This document shows positions 57,087 to 64,000 of a DNA stretch of 64,000 nucleotides, in pieces (the first letter of the stretch is position 1; every line of letters begins with the position of its first letter). The translations under genes were made by a program, and so were the position numbers. Under the pieces are notes generated by a model. That model was given only the letters and a program-made list of their open reading frames with translations, was not told the DNA's origin and did no database searches. The stretch is from Phycisphaeraceae bacterium (GTDB lineage Bacteria; Planctomycetota; Phycisphaerae; Phycisphaerales; UBA1924): assembly GCA_019636625.1 (NCBI GenBank), contig JAHBXE010000001.1, positions 586,162 to 650,161 of the forward strand. The letters are read 5' to 3'.

Positions 57087-58388
57087 ATGAACACGAGCAT
57101 CCGCCTCCTTCTCGCCGGTCTCGCCCTGTCGCCTATGGCCTTCGCACACGAGGCCCTGGCACAGGACGCTTCCCCCGCCGGCGAAGCTGCTTCCGACGCT
57201 ATTGACCCTGACGCCAAGGACTTCATCACCCGCTTCCGTGAGCGGCTCCAGAAGATCACAGACATTTCCTGCACCGTCGAGCAGACATCCACCAGCGATG
57301 GAAAGTCCAAGACGTTCCGTGGCGATGTGCTCGCGACGATCATTCGCGTCCCCGGCGGCCGCGGCGCTGGCATGTACCAGCACTTCAAGTTCACGCTCCG
57401 TCAGGACTCCGGCGACGTGGTCTACGCCTTCGATGGCAAGAACGCCTACCGCATTGACCACGGCAAGAAGACGTTCGCTTCGGTCGAAGCCGCGGATGGC
57501 CAGGCCTACCCGCCGGCGGCAACCAGCCAGCTCTATCCAACATGGCCTCTGCGCGATGTCCTCTCCGACCCAAACGCCAAGATCGTCGCGGCCAAGTTTC
57601 TGCCCGATGCGGTGCTCAACGGCGAGGAGTGCAAGGTGGTCGAGTACACCGTTCGCCTGGACATGCCGGCTCGCGAAGAGGGCGAGAAGCCGTCCGCGAT
57701 GTTGCTCACGCAGATTCGGCATGTCGGCGCTGCAGACCTTCTGCCTCGGAAGATTGACTCCAAGGTCTCCTACTCGGGCCCGATGGCCGAGGAGATGAAC
57801 GGGTCGTCGTTCGTGGGCATCTACACCAACGTCAAGGCCAACACGAACCCGAAAGCCAGCCAGTTCACGCTGACCCAGATCGACGGGTACTCGAACGCGG
57901 ATGTCTCTCCGACGGACCTCGGCGTGCCGAGCAACGAACCTCCGAAACTGAAGTTCGCCGCAGGGGACACCGCGCCGGACTTCACCCTGAAGACCCCCGC
58001 CGGCCAGGACGTCGCCCTAGCGAACCTGAAGGGCAAGGTTGTTCTGCTGGACTTCTGGGCCACGTGGTGCGGACCGTGCATCGCGGCGATGCCCAGCATC
58101 CAGCGCCTTCACGAGAAGTACGAGGGCAAGCCGGTTGTGATCCTCGGCGTCAACACCTGGGAACGCGGCGCCGCGGACAAGGCCCAGAAGTTCATGGAGA
58201 AGAACAAGTACACATACGGCTTGCTGCTCAAGGGCGACGACCTCGCGGAAGCCTACGGAGTTCCGGGTATCCCAACGCTCGTCCTCATCGGTCCTGACGG
58301 CAAGATCCTCCACATCGGTGTCGGGTTCGGCCCGGATGAAGAGAAGCACCTGTCGGAGATGATTGACAAGGCCATCGCGGGCAAGTGA
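57087..58388 (+). CDS. Exported TlpA-like thioredoxin with N-terminal LolA-like domain
   Basis: A 433-residue protein with a signal peptide (LLLAGLALSPMAFAHEALA). Residues about 45-270 form a beta-rich domain that resembles LolA/DUF-type lipid or haem carriers. The C-terminal AhpC/TlpA domain (about 290-433) has the redox site FWATWCGPC and a cis-Pro segment GVPGIPTLVLI. It may reduce exported disulfides. AGAGGAC lies before the ATG. It sits between the two topoisomerase VI genes on the opposite strand. Confidence 0.85.
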   Translation: MNTSIRLLLAGLALSPMAFAHEALAQDASPAGEAASDAIDPDAKDFITRFRERLQKITDISCTVEQTSTSDGKSKTFRGDVLATIIRVPGGRGAGMYQHFKFTLRQDSGDVVYAFDGKNAYRIDHGKKTFASVEAADGQAYPPAATSQLYPTWPLRDVLSDPNAKIVAAKFLPDAVLNGEECKVVEYTVRLDMPAREEGEKPSAMLLTQIRHVGAADLLPRKIDSKVSYSGPMAEEMNGSSFVGIYTNVKANTNPKASQFTLTQIDGYSNADVSPTDLGVPSNEPPKLKFAAGDTAPDFTLKTPAGQDVALANLKGKVVLLDFWATWCGPCIAAMPSIQRLHEKYEGKPVVILGVNTWERGAADKAQKFMEKNKYTYGLLLKGDDLAEAYGVPGIPTLVLIGPDGKILHIGVGFGPDEEKHLSEMIDKAIAGK

Positions 58389-58410
58389 TCGCCGCCTGAA
58401 GCCGAAATGA

Positions 58411-58447
58411 CAAGAGGCATCCGATTCCTCGGATGCCTCTTTCTTTT
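58411..58447 (+). terminator. Intrinsic terminator (TlpA-like gene, possibly bidirectional)
   Basis: Thirteen-bp arms AAGAGGCATCCGA and TCGGATGCCTCTT around TTCC, followed by TCTTTTG. The stem is perfect. The A-rich 5' side could also serve the converging DUF1080 gene. Confidence 0.85.
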
Positions 58448-58505
58448 GTCACGCGGTGTGCCGATCAACGGGCCGAGGCCTGACTTCACGTGGCCGCGCC
58501 CTTGA

Positions 58506-59783
58506 TCATTCCAGCGGCGTCAGCCGGATGTCGCGGAACTGAATCTCAGCGCCCTCGCTCTGCAGGCAGATGAATCCGGGCACTTCCTCCACGCCCGTCG
58601 CCCGGTTCAACTCTTCGCCATTGACGTACAGGATCACATCGCCCTTGTTCACCACGATCTCGTACTCGTTCCATTCGCCGACCGGGCGCTCGGCGCCATG
58701 GGTCTTCTTCGTGTTGCGCCCGTTGGTCCTTGCCGGATCGGTCGTCATGACGAACCCGTCGATGTTCCAGAAATCGCCGGCGCTGCCGCTCATCAACTGC
58801 GCTTCGACGCTCTTGGGCCACACCTTGTCCTCCCCCACCATTCGCACCAGCACGCCGCTGTTCCCGGCCTTCTTCGTCACCGGGTTGAACCGCCACTGAA
58901 CCCGGAGGATGAAGTTCTTGTGCTTGTCCGTGGTGCGGATGTAACCGACCGGGTTCCCCTTGCAGACCAGCACGCCGTCCTCTACAGACCAGACCGACTC
59001 CGGCGCGATCCCCTGCTTGGCCGCATCCGGCACGAACGCCGTCCACCCCGTCAGATCCTTCCCGTTGAACAGCCGCTTCTCACCCGGTGTCGCGGCGTTC
59101 AGGTCGCGGATCTTGATGTTCCGGAACGACACCTCATCCCCATGCTCCTGCAAGGCGATGTGCCCGCGGGGCTGCACGCCAAATCCCTCGGTGTCCTTGA
59201 ACTTCCCCGCCGCGATCTTCGCCTTCCAGTCGGCTGTCGGTGCGCCGTGATCATCAAACGCCGTGATGTCCACGACTTTCATCCCGTTCAGCCAGTGCTG
59301 AATGACGCCGTTACGGACGTAGATCCTCGCCTGGTTCCAACCGTCCGATTGGGTCACCTTCCCCTCGAGCGGCGGAACCATGTCGTACAGCGCGCCCGCG
59401 GCGTGCGGGCTGGTCGGCGAAATCCCGTGCCCCGCATCATCGAGCACCTGGAACTCCGGGCCCGTCTGGTACGTCGCCCCGTGCTTCTCGGTCACGCGGT
59501 ACATGATCCCGCTGTTGGCCTTCGGCGCTGTCTTGTACTCCAGCACCAACTCGAAGTCGCCGTACTGGTCCACGGTGATGATGTCCCCCGCGCCGCTCCC
59601 CGCCGCGACCTTCAGAACACCATCCTTGATCTCCCAACCCTTGGCCGGGAACGAAGGCTTCTTGTACCCCCGCCATTGCGAAGTCGCATCCGGGCCCGAG
59701 AGCAACCGGAAGCCCTGCGCCTGCTCCAACGGCGAGAGGGAAGGCTGAGCGAGCGCAGCGACCAGAACGAGCGTGTGAATCAT
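58506..59783 (-). CDS. Exported protein with two DUF1080 (3-keto-disaccharide hydrolase-like) domains
   Basis: A 425-residue secreted protein. After the signal (MIHTLVLVAALAQ) two concanavalin-like jelly rolls follow. The first is at about 25-235 (GWEIKDGVLKVAAG, RGHIALQEHGDEVSFRNIKI) and the second at about 240-425 (LFNGKDLTGWTAFVPD, GFICLQSEGAEIQFRDIRL). Related domains bind or cleave sugars; the exact substrate is unknown. GGAGG precedes the ATG at 59783. It lies 54 bp after topoisomerase VI B on the same strand. Confidence 0.88.
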   Translation of the reverse strand: MIHTLVLVAALAQPSLSPLEQAQGFRLLSGPDATSQWRGYKKPSFPAKGWEIKDGVLKVAAGSGAGDIITVDQYGDFELVLEYKTAPKANSGIMYRVTEKHGATYQTGPEFQVLDDAGHGISPTSPHAAGALYDMVPPLEGKVTQSDGWNQARIYVRNGVIQHWLNGMKVVDITAFDDHGAPTADWKAKIAAGKFKDTEGFGVQPRGHIALQEHGDEVSFRNIKIRDLNAATPGEKRLFNGKDLTGWTAFVPDAAKQGIAPESVWSVEDGVLVCKGNPVGYIRTTDKHKNFILRVQWRFNPVTKKAGNSGVLVRMVGEDKVWPKSVEAQLMSGSAGDFWNIDGFVMTTDPARTNGRNTKKTHGAERPVGEWNEYEIVVNKGDVILYVNGEELNRATGVEEVPGFICLQSEGAEIQFRDIRLTPLE

Positions 59784-59837
59784 GGGTGAACCTCCGTGGA
59801 AGTTCACAGTGTACCCACCCCCTGCCCCTCTGCACCG

Positions 59838-62093
59838 CTAGAACAGCGACTGCCCTTCATCCACCCGGATCCACTTGCCCTTGACGAGCTTCATCCGGAG
59901 CTTCTGCTTCGGCTTTGAGTCTGCCCCTGGCGGCGCGGTCTCGGGAACGGACCGTCCCTGCGCCGATGGCGACACTTCCTTCGATGGCTTGCCGCTGGCT
60001 CCCGCCCCTCGCTTTGCTTTCTTCTCCTCGGGCTCCTTGATGAGCTTCCCCTGGGACTCGTCGGCCCTGGACTTCGCCATTGATGCCACCTGAATCGCCG
60101 CGGCCTCGGCCTTGGAGAGCTGCGACGGGGGCGAATCAGAGGAACCCGCGGCCTGCTCGACGATCAGCACCCCCTCCGAATCCGCGGGATCGTCCTTGAC
60201 ACGCTTGCCCTCGTCGTCGAGTTGCATATCCGCGATGGCCGTCCGCTTCTTCGCCTGCGCCAGGAGCACCTCGTAGAGCTTCTTCGCATCCGTCCCGTTG
60301 ATTGCGTGGATCGCCTGCGCCACTTCGCCGATGTACCGCTCGAAGATGTCCCGCCGCTGGCTCTCGCGGCGCATCCTCGCCCGCTTACGAAGGTACGTCC
60401 CCAGCTTCCGCCCGCACTCCATCAGCGCGAGTTTCATTTCCTTCCGGATTTCGTCGTAGTCCGCGATCGCCTCCTTGGACTCGCTGGTAAACGGCACCCA
60501 CACGCTCGCCATGTGGATCATGATCACCAGCGGACCGATCGGCAGCGAGTTCCGCGGGTGCTGGAGGTCGTAGTTCCGCCAGTTCGTCTCCGTCACGGCC
60601 TTGAAGCTCGAGCACGCCGACTGCTGATAAAGCAGCGGCACCCGGTTGGCAAAACGGATCACGCGCGCCGGTTCATCCGCCGGCAACTCACCCCCGAACG
60701 CAATCGCCGCCTCGATGAGGAATGGTCGGCCGCGGTAGATATCCGGCTCGCGGCTGCTCGCGGCGTAAAACTCCGCCCGAACGCCCTTGAACATTCCCTT
60801 GAGCAGTTGCTGCACGCCGATCGGCGCCAGGCAGTCGATCGGCGGCGGCGCCAGCCGGACTTCCTGAAACTCGCGGTAGAGTTTCTCCGCATCCTCGGGC
60901 TCCACATCCGCCACCCGCGTACGAGAGGTCTTCCCGATTTTCTCGCAGAGTGTGCTGGCCGTCGCGGAGGACACCCGGCAGAACTCTTCCTGAAGGAACT
61001 TGTAGAGCGTCGGCTCCTTGGTGTCCTTGAGCATCTGCAAGAGCGTGCCCAGTTCCACTCCCTTCGGGTGCGGTTGGATTTCCTTCGTTTCCGGCGGCAG
61101 GTCCTGCACGGCGCGGGGGAACACGATCACCCCGTCCGTCTCCGTGGTGACCAATGGCTCTGCCGGCTTCGGCGCCGGCTCGGCGGGTTCCTCCTCGCCT
61201 TTCTTGCTCCCCCGCTTGGCTTCCGGCAGCAGGTCGGGCTCATCGTCGACAACCTTCCCCGGCGGAATGAACACAATCCTCGCGTGCGGGTTCGCGATGG
61301 CCGTGAGTTCCAGGAACTCGTCAACACTCCCCCGCCCCTTCTGGTAGCGCCCTTCAAGCTCGATCGACACGCTCGTGCCGGTCGGAAAATCCTTCGGGTT
61401 CAGGAACTCGCCGGAAGCCGCCAGCTTCTTCGTACCCGCCGACAACTCCCGCAGACGCTGGAGCGGAAAGTCGTCCGTCTCCTCGTCCGTCGTGACCTCC
61501 GCGCGGTTGGTCTTCGTGTTCATCGCCAGCTCAATGTGGTGGGCTGGCTTCTTTGCATCCGGGCGAGTCTGGATCACCATGGGCTTGCCCGTGGTGATGA
61601 GCCCGTACATGCCCGCGGCCGAGATGCCGATTCCCTGCTGCCCGCGCGACATCTTCAGCCGGTGAAACTTCGACCCGTAGAGCAACCGCCCGAATATGTT
61701 CTCCACCTGCTTGCGGACAATGCCCGGCCCGTTGTCCGAAATCGTGACGCGGTACCGCTGCGAGGATGCCGACTTTGGCTTCTTGCCCGGCGCTTCACCG
61801 GCTTTGCCCGGCTTGACGGGTTTGGCACCTTCTTCCAGGTCCTCGATCGCGACGACGATCTCTGGAAGGATCCCCGCTTCCTCGCACGCATCGAGCGAGT
61901 TGTCGACCGCCTCCTTCACCGCCGTCAGCAGCGCTTTGCGCGGGTTGTCAAAGCCCAGCAAGTGCCGGTTCTTCGCGAAAAACTCCGACACGGAGATGTC
62001 CCGCTGCTTGGTCGCCAGCGTCTCGGCCGTGACTTTCTTTCGCGGGGTCTTCTCGGACACGCTGGGTCGATCGAGCAGGGCGGTTTCGGTCAT
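59838..62093 (-). CDS. top6B: DNA topoisomerase VI subunit B
   Basis: The GHKL ATPase subunit that drives Top6A, 751 residues. The Bergerat fold shows EAVDNSLDACEEAG (Glu61/Asn65 region), SDNGPGI (120-125) and MSRGQQGIGISAAGMYG (lid). The transducer domain is recognisable by the late LQHPRNSLPIGPLVIMIHMA. It is longer than archaeal B subunits (about 530). A Lys/Pro insert lies at about 86-110, an acidic/Pro insert near 300-325, and a Ser/Lys-rich tail of about 120 residues ends the protein. The ATG at 62093 has GGAGG. It is divergent from the carboxypeptidase gene. Confidence 0.9.
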   Translation of the reverse strand: MTETALLDRPSVSEKTPRKKVTAETLATKQRDISVSEFFAKNRHLLGFDNPRKALLTAVKEAVDNSLDACEEAGILPEIVVAIEDLEEGAKPVKPGKAGEAPGKKPKSASSQRYRVTISDNGPGIVRKQVENIFGRLLYGSKFHRLKMSRGQQGIGISAAGMYGLITTGKPMVIQTRPDAKKPAHHIELAMNTKTNRAEVTTDEETDDFPLQRLRELSAGTKKLAASGEFLNPKDFPTGTSVSIELEGRYQKGRGSVDEFLELTAIANPHARIVFIPPGKVVDDEPDLLPEAKRGSKKGEEEPAEPAPKPAEPLVTTETDGVIVFPRAVQDLPPETKEIQPHPKGVELGTLLQMLKDTKEPTLYKFLQEEFCRVSSATASTLCEKIGKTSRTRVADVEPEDAEKLYREFQEVRLAPPPIDCLAPIGVQQLLKGMFKGVRAEFYAASSREPDIYRGRPFLIEAAIAFGGELPADEPARVIRFANRVPLLYQQSACSSFKAVTETNWRNYDLQHPRNSLPIGPLVIMIHMASVWVPFTSESKEAIADYDEIRKEMKLALMECGRKLGTYLRKRARMRRESQRRDIFERYIGEVAQAIHAINGTDAKKLYEVLLAQAKKRTAIADMQLDDEGKRVKDDPADSEGVLIVEQAAGSSDSPPSQLSKAEAAAIQVASMAKSRADESQGKLIKEPEEKKAKRGAGASGKPSKEVSPSAQGRSVPETAPPGADSKPKQKLRMKLVKGKWIRVDEGQSLF

Positions 62094-62207
62094 GGCGCGG
62101 CCCTCCGTGGCTGCGGGATGCGTACGCCATGATACCCGGCTTCTTCGAAGTCCGGGCCGTGTGGATCGGGTGCGAGGTTGCCCTGGTCTCCGCATGCATC
62201 GTGTACC

Positions 62208-63752
62208 ATGCCGCCCATGCTCAAGCCCCTCGCTCTCGCGCTTACTCTTTTCGCCGCGTCCTCCCCGCTGCTCGCCCGTCAGCAGGACAAGCCGCCCGAA
62301 CCCTCCGCCAAGAGCAAGTCGTCGAAGGAAAGGAGCGGCGATCTCGCAACGACCCAGCACCACGCCACCATCAACGGCCAACCCCTCCACTACTCCGCCA
62401 CCGCCGGGTACATCGAACTCCCGGACTACGACGGCAAGCCCAAAGCCAACGTCTTCTTCGTGTCCTACATCAAGGATGACGTGACCGACACCTCCACCCG
62501 CCCCGTCATGTTCTGCTTCAACGGCGGCCCCGGCTCCTCCAGCGTCTGGCTCCACCTCGGCTGCATCGGTCCCCGAAGGGTGGACTTCGCCGATCCCGCG
62601 GAACAACCCGGCCAGCCGGCCATCCCGGCCCCGCCGTACACGATCGTCAACAACGAGTACTCCTGGCTTGACCTGGCTGACCTTGTTTTCATCGACCCAG
62701 TCGGCACGGGCTACAGCCGACCGGTCGAAGGAGAAGCCGCCCGTCAGTTCCACGGACTCAACGAGGACATCCAGTGGGTCGGCGACTTCATCCGCCTCTG
62801 GACAACACAGAACAAACGCTGGAACTCCCCCAAGTATCTCTCCGGCGAGAGTTACGGCACGACGCGGGCCGCGGGACTCTCCGGGTACCTCCAAGACACG
62901 CACGGCATGTACCTGTCGGGGATCGTGATGGTCTCGTCCGTGCTCAACTTCCAGACGGTCCGCTTCGACGAGTCCAACGACACGCCGTACTGGCTTTACC
63001 TTCCCACGTACGCCGCGACCGCGTGGTACCACCGCAAACTCGAACCGGAACTTCAGGCCGATCTCCAGAAAACGCTGCGTGAGGTTGAGCGCTTCGCGGC
63101 CACGGACTACCTCCTTGCCCTGGCCCGCGGCGATGCGCTCTCCGACCGGGAACGCGACGACCTCGCCGCGCGAGTCGCCCGCTACACCGGCCTTTCCAAG
63201 GACTTCGTCCTCGGTTCCCGCCTGCGCATCAACATCCAGCAGTTCTGCAAGGAACTCCTGCGCGACCGCTCCCGAACAGTCGGGCGTCTCGACAGCCGGT
63301 ACACCGGCATCGACCGCAACGACACCGGTTCATCCCCGGAGTTTGACCCCAGTTACGCCGCGATCCAAGGGCCCTTCACCGCGGCCCTGAACCACTACAT
63401 CCGCACCGAACTCAACTACGAGAACGACCGCCCCTACGAGATCCTGACCGGTCGGGTTCAACCGTGGAGCTACGCCTCCGCCCAGAACCGCTACGCGAGC
63501 GTCGCCGAGACCCTGCGCCAGGCCATGAGCAAGAACGCTCATCTCCGTGTTCTCTTCGCCAGCGGCTACTACGACCTCGCCACCCCCTACTTCGCCACCG
63601 ACTACACCATCACCCACCTCGGCCTCGACCCCGCCCTGAAAGGCAACGTATCGCACGTCTACTACGAAAGCGGCCACATGATGTACATCCGCCACGCCGA
63701 CCTCGTGAAGCTCAAGGCCGATGTCGCGGCGTTTATGAAGCCCAAACGCTGA
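62208..63752 (+). CDS. Exported serine carboxypeptidase (peptidase S10 family)
   Basis: A 514-residue secreted peptidase. The signal is LKPLALALTLFAASSPLLA. The oxyanion-side motif is CFNGGPGSSSVWLH. The catalytic Ser lies in SGESYGTTRAAGL, Asp in FASGYYDLATPYFA and His in ESGHMMYI, near the end. Bacterial S10 proteins of this length are common in planctomycetes and xanthomonads. The ATG at 62208 is chosen; 62217 is also possible. Confidence 0.9.
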   Translation: MPPMLKPLALALTLFAASSPLLARQQDKPPEPSAKSKSSKERSGDLATTQHHATINGQPLHYSATAGYIELPDYDGKPKANVFFVSYIKDDVTDTSTRPVMFCFNGGPGSSSVWLHLGCIGPRRVDFADPAEQPGQPAIPAPPYTIVNNEYSWLDLADLVFIDPVGTGYSRPVEGEAARQFHGLNEDIQWVGDFIRLWTTQNKRWNSPKYLSGESYGTTRAAGLSGYLQDTHGMYLSGIVMVSSVLNFQTVRFDESNDTPYWLYLPTYAATAWYHRKLEPELQADLQKTLREVERFAATDYLLALARGDALSDRERDDLAARVARYTGLSKDFVLGSRLRINIQQFCKELLRDRSRTVGRLDSRYTGIDRNDTGSSPEFDPSYAAIQGPFTAALNHYIRTELNYENDRPYEILTGRVQPWSYASAQNRYASVAETLRQAMSKNAHLRVLFASGYYDLATPYFATDYTITHLGLDPALKGNVSHVYYESGHMMYIRHADLVKLKADVAAFMKPKR

Positions 63753-63757
63753 AGCAA

Positions 63758-63824
63758 GCGAGCCGCCTTCCGGCGGGTGGCATCACCGTCGTGCCACCCG
63801 CCGTGCAAAACAGTGGTGGCTCGC
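63758..63824. repeat. Nested hairpin after the carboxypeptidase gene (REP-like or terminator)
   Basis: Inner stem: CGGCGGGTGGCA (63771-63782) and TGCCACCCGCCG (63792-63803), a perfect 12-bp pair with a 9-base loop. Outer stem: GCGAGCCGCC (63758-63767) and GGTGGCTCGC (63815-63824), with one wobble. It begins 5 bp after the stop and lacks a U-run. It could be a terminator without U-run or a dispersed palindromic repeat. Confidence 0.55.
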
Positions 63825-63897
63825 CTCTCCGGGGCGTGCGAAGAACATCCCGTTCAGCAGCACGGACCATACACGTCCGTGTGCAGATCCGCCGTGC

Positions 63898-63928
63898 CAC
63901 GGGCTTCGGCGCTTCGCCAACGCCCGTG
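63898..63928. repeat. Second GC-rich stem-loop near the right end
   Basis: CACGGGC (63898-63904) and GCCCGTG (63922-63928) with a 17-base loop that itself can pair GGCG with CGCC. No gene can be supported between 63753 and the window end. Confidence 0.4.
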
Positions 63929-64000
63929 CCGCACATCCGCGACATCCATTACCCCACCACCCACTCCCCCTACGAACATCCCGCCGCGTACTTGTTGATG

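Noticed and set aside
60222..62132. A 636-codon open frame antisense to topoisomerase VI B
   Set aside because: Same artefact of GC-rich codons; the opposite strand has the GHKL motifs.
62094..63032. N-terminal extension of topoisomerase VI B to 1064 residues
   Set aside because: It is antisense to the carboxypeptidase gene; a strong GGAGG/ATG start is at 62093.
63733..63998. Two short frames (70 and 73 codons) at the right end
   Set aside because: They lie over the hairpins, have no ribosome site and no domain.

Overview
The window is about 64 kb of GC-rich, gene-dense bacterial chromosome. I infer a planctomycete, probably near the Phycisphaerae. The basis is the combination of a DUF1080 glycoside-hydrolase-like protein, an FG-GAP propeller with a haem c site, a DUF5658-type membrane protein, several zinc-ribbon or secreted proteins of planctomycete style, and bacterial housekeeping genes with archaeal-type topoisomerase VI. 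No 16S gene is present, so this placement is by gene content only. I found no CRISPR array, no recognisable transposase and no prophage. The only mobile-looking item is a small four-helix-bundle gene flanked by inverted repeats.

Layout. 1-3.5 kb: truncated GNAT acetyltransferase, prolyl-tRNA synthetase and a divergent Gfo/Idh/MocA oxidoreductase. 3.5-13.9 kb (minus strand): a leucine/acyl-CoA catabolic operon (methylcrotonyl-CoA carboxylase beta, HMG-CoA lyase, three crotonases, acyl-CoA dehydrogenase) with a hybrid histidine kinase and a response regulator embedded in it. 13.9-17.3 kb: a haem/FG-GAP protein and an ABC exporter pair. 17.4-22 kb: recA with a clear promoter beside a 10+2+10 bp palindrome, DUF4259, a NhaR-like LysR regulator with a visible T-N11-A box, a ribosome-hibernation-like protein and TerC. 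22.2-24.7 kb: tRNA-Leu(CAG) with promoter and terminator, a divergent RNase HII-like protein, and ribD. 24.8-27.8 kb: pyruvate dehydrogenase E1 alpha and beta, split by the four-helix-bundle cassette, then a lipoyl-like domain without its lysine. The E2 lies 17 kb away at 44.3 kb.

27.8-36.4 kb: an operon of ruvX, a LolA-like protein and a TPR metallopeptidase, divergent from gyrB, then a PilZ-receiver protein and tRNA-His. 36.6-44.2 kb: pckA, then a minus-strand run (secG, yicC, APH-like kinase, PDZ protein), then a translationally coupled trio of secreted protein, ECF sigma and putative anti-sigma. 44.3-54.7 kb: E2, small membrane and metal proteins, MoxR, a CDGSH protein, a large FAD/Fe-S dehydrogenase, a fatty-acid hydroxylase family protein, FkbM and ICMT-type methyltransferases. 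54.9-63.8 kb: a membrane protein, topoisomerase VI subunits A and B separated by a TlpA-like thioredoxin and a DUF1080 protein, and a serine carboxypeptidase. The right end carries nested hairpins.

Core functions in this stretch are DNA topology and repair (gyrB, topo VI, recA, ruvX), central carbon entry (PDH, PEPCK) and branched-chain/fatty acyl-CoA degradation. Long open frames antisense to these genes are a GC-codon artefact and are not annotated.
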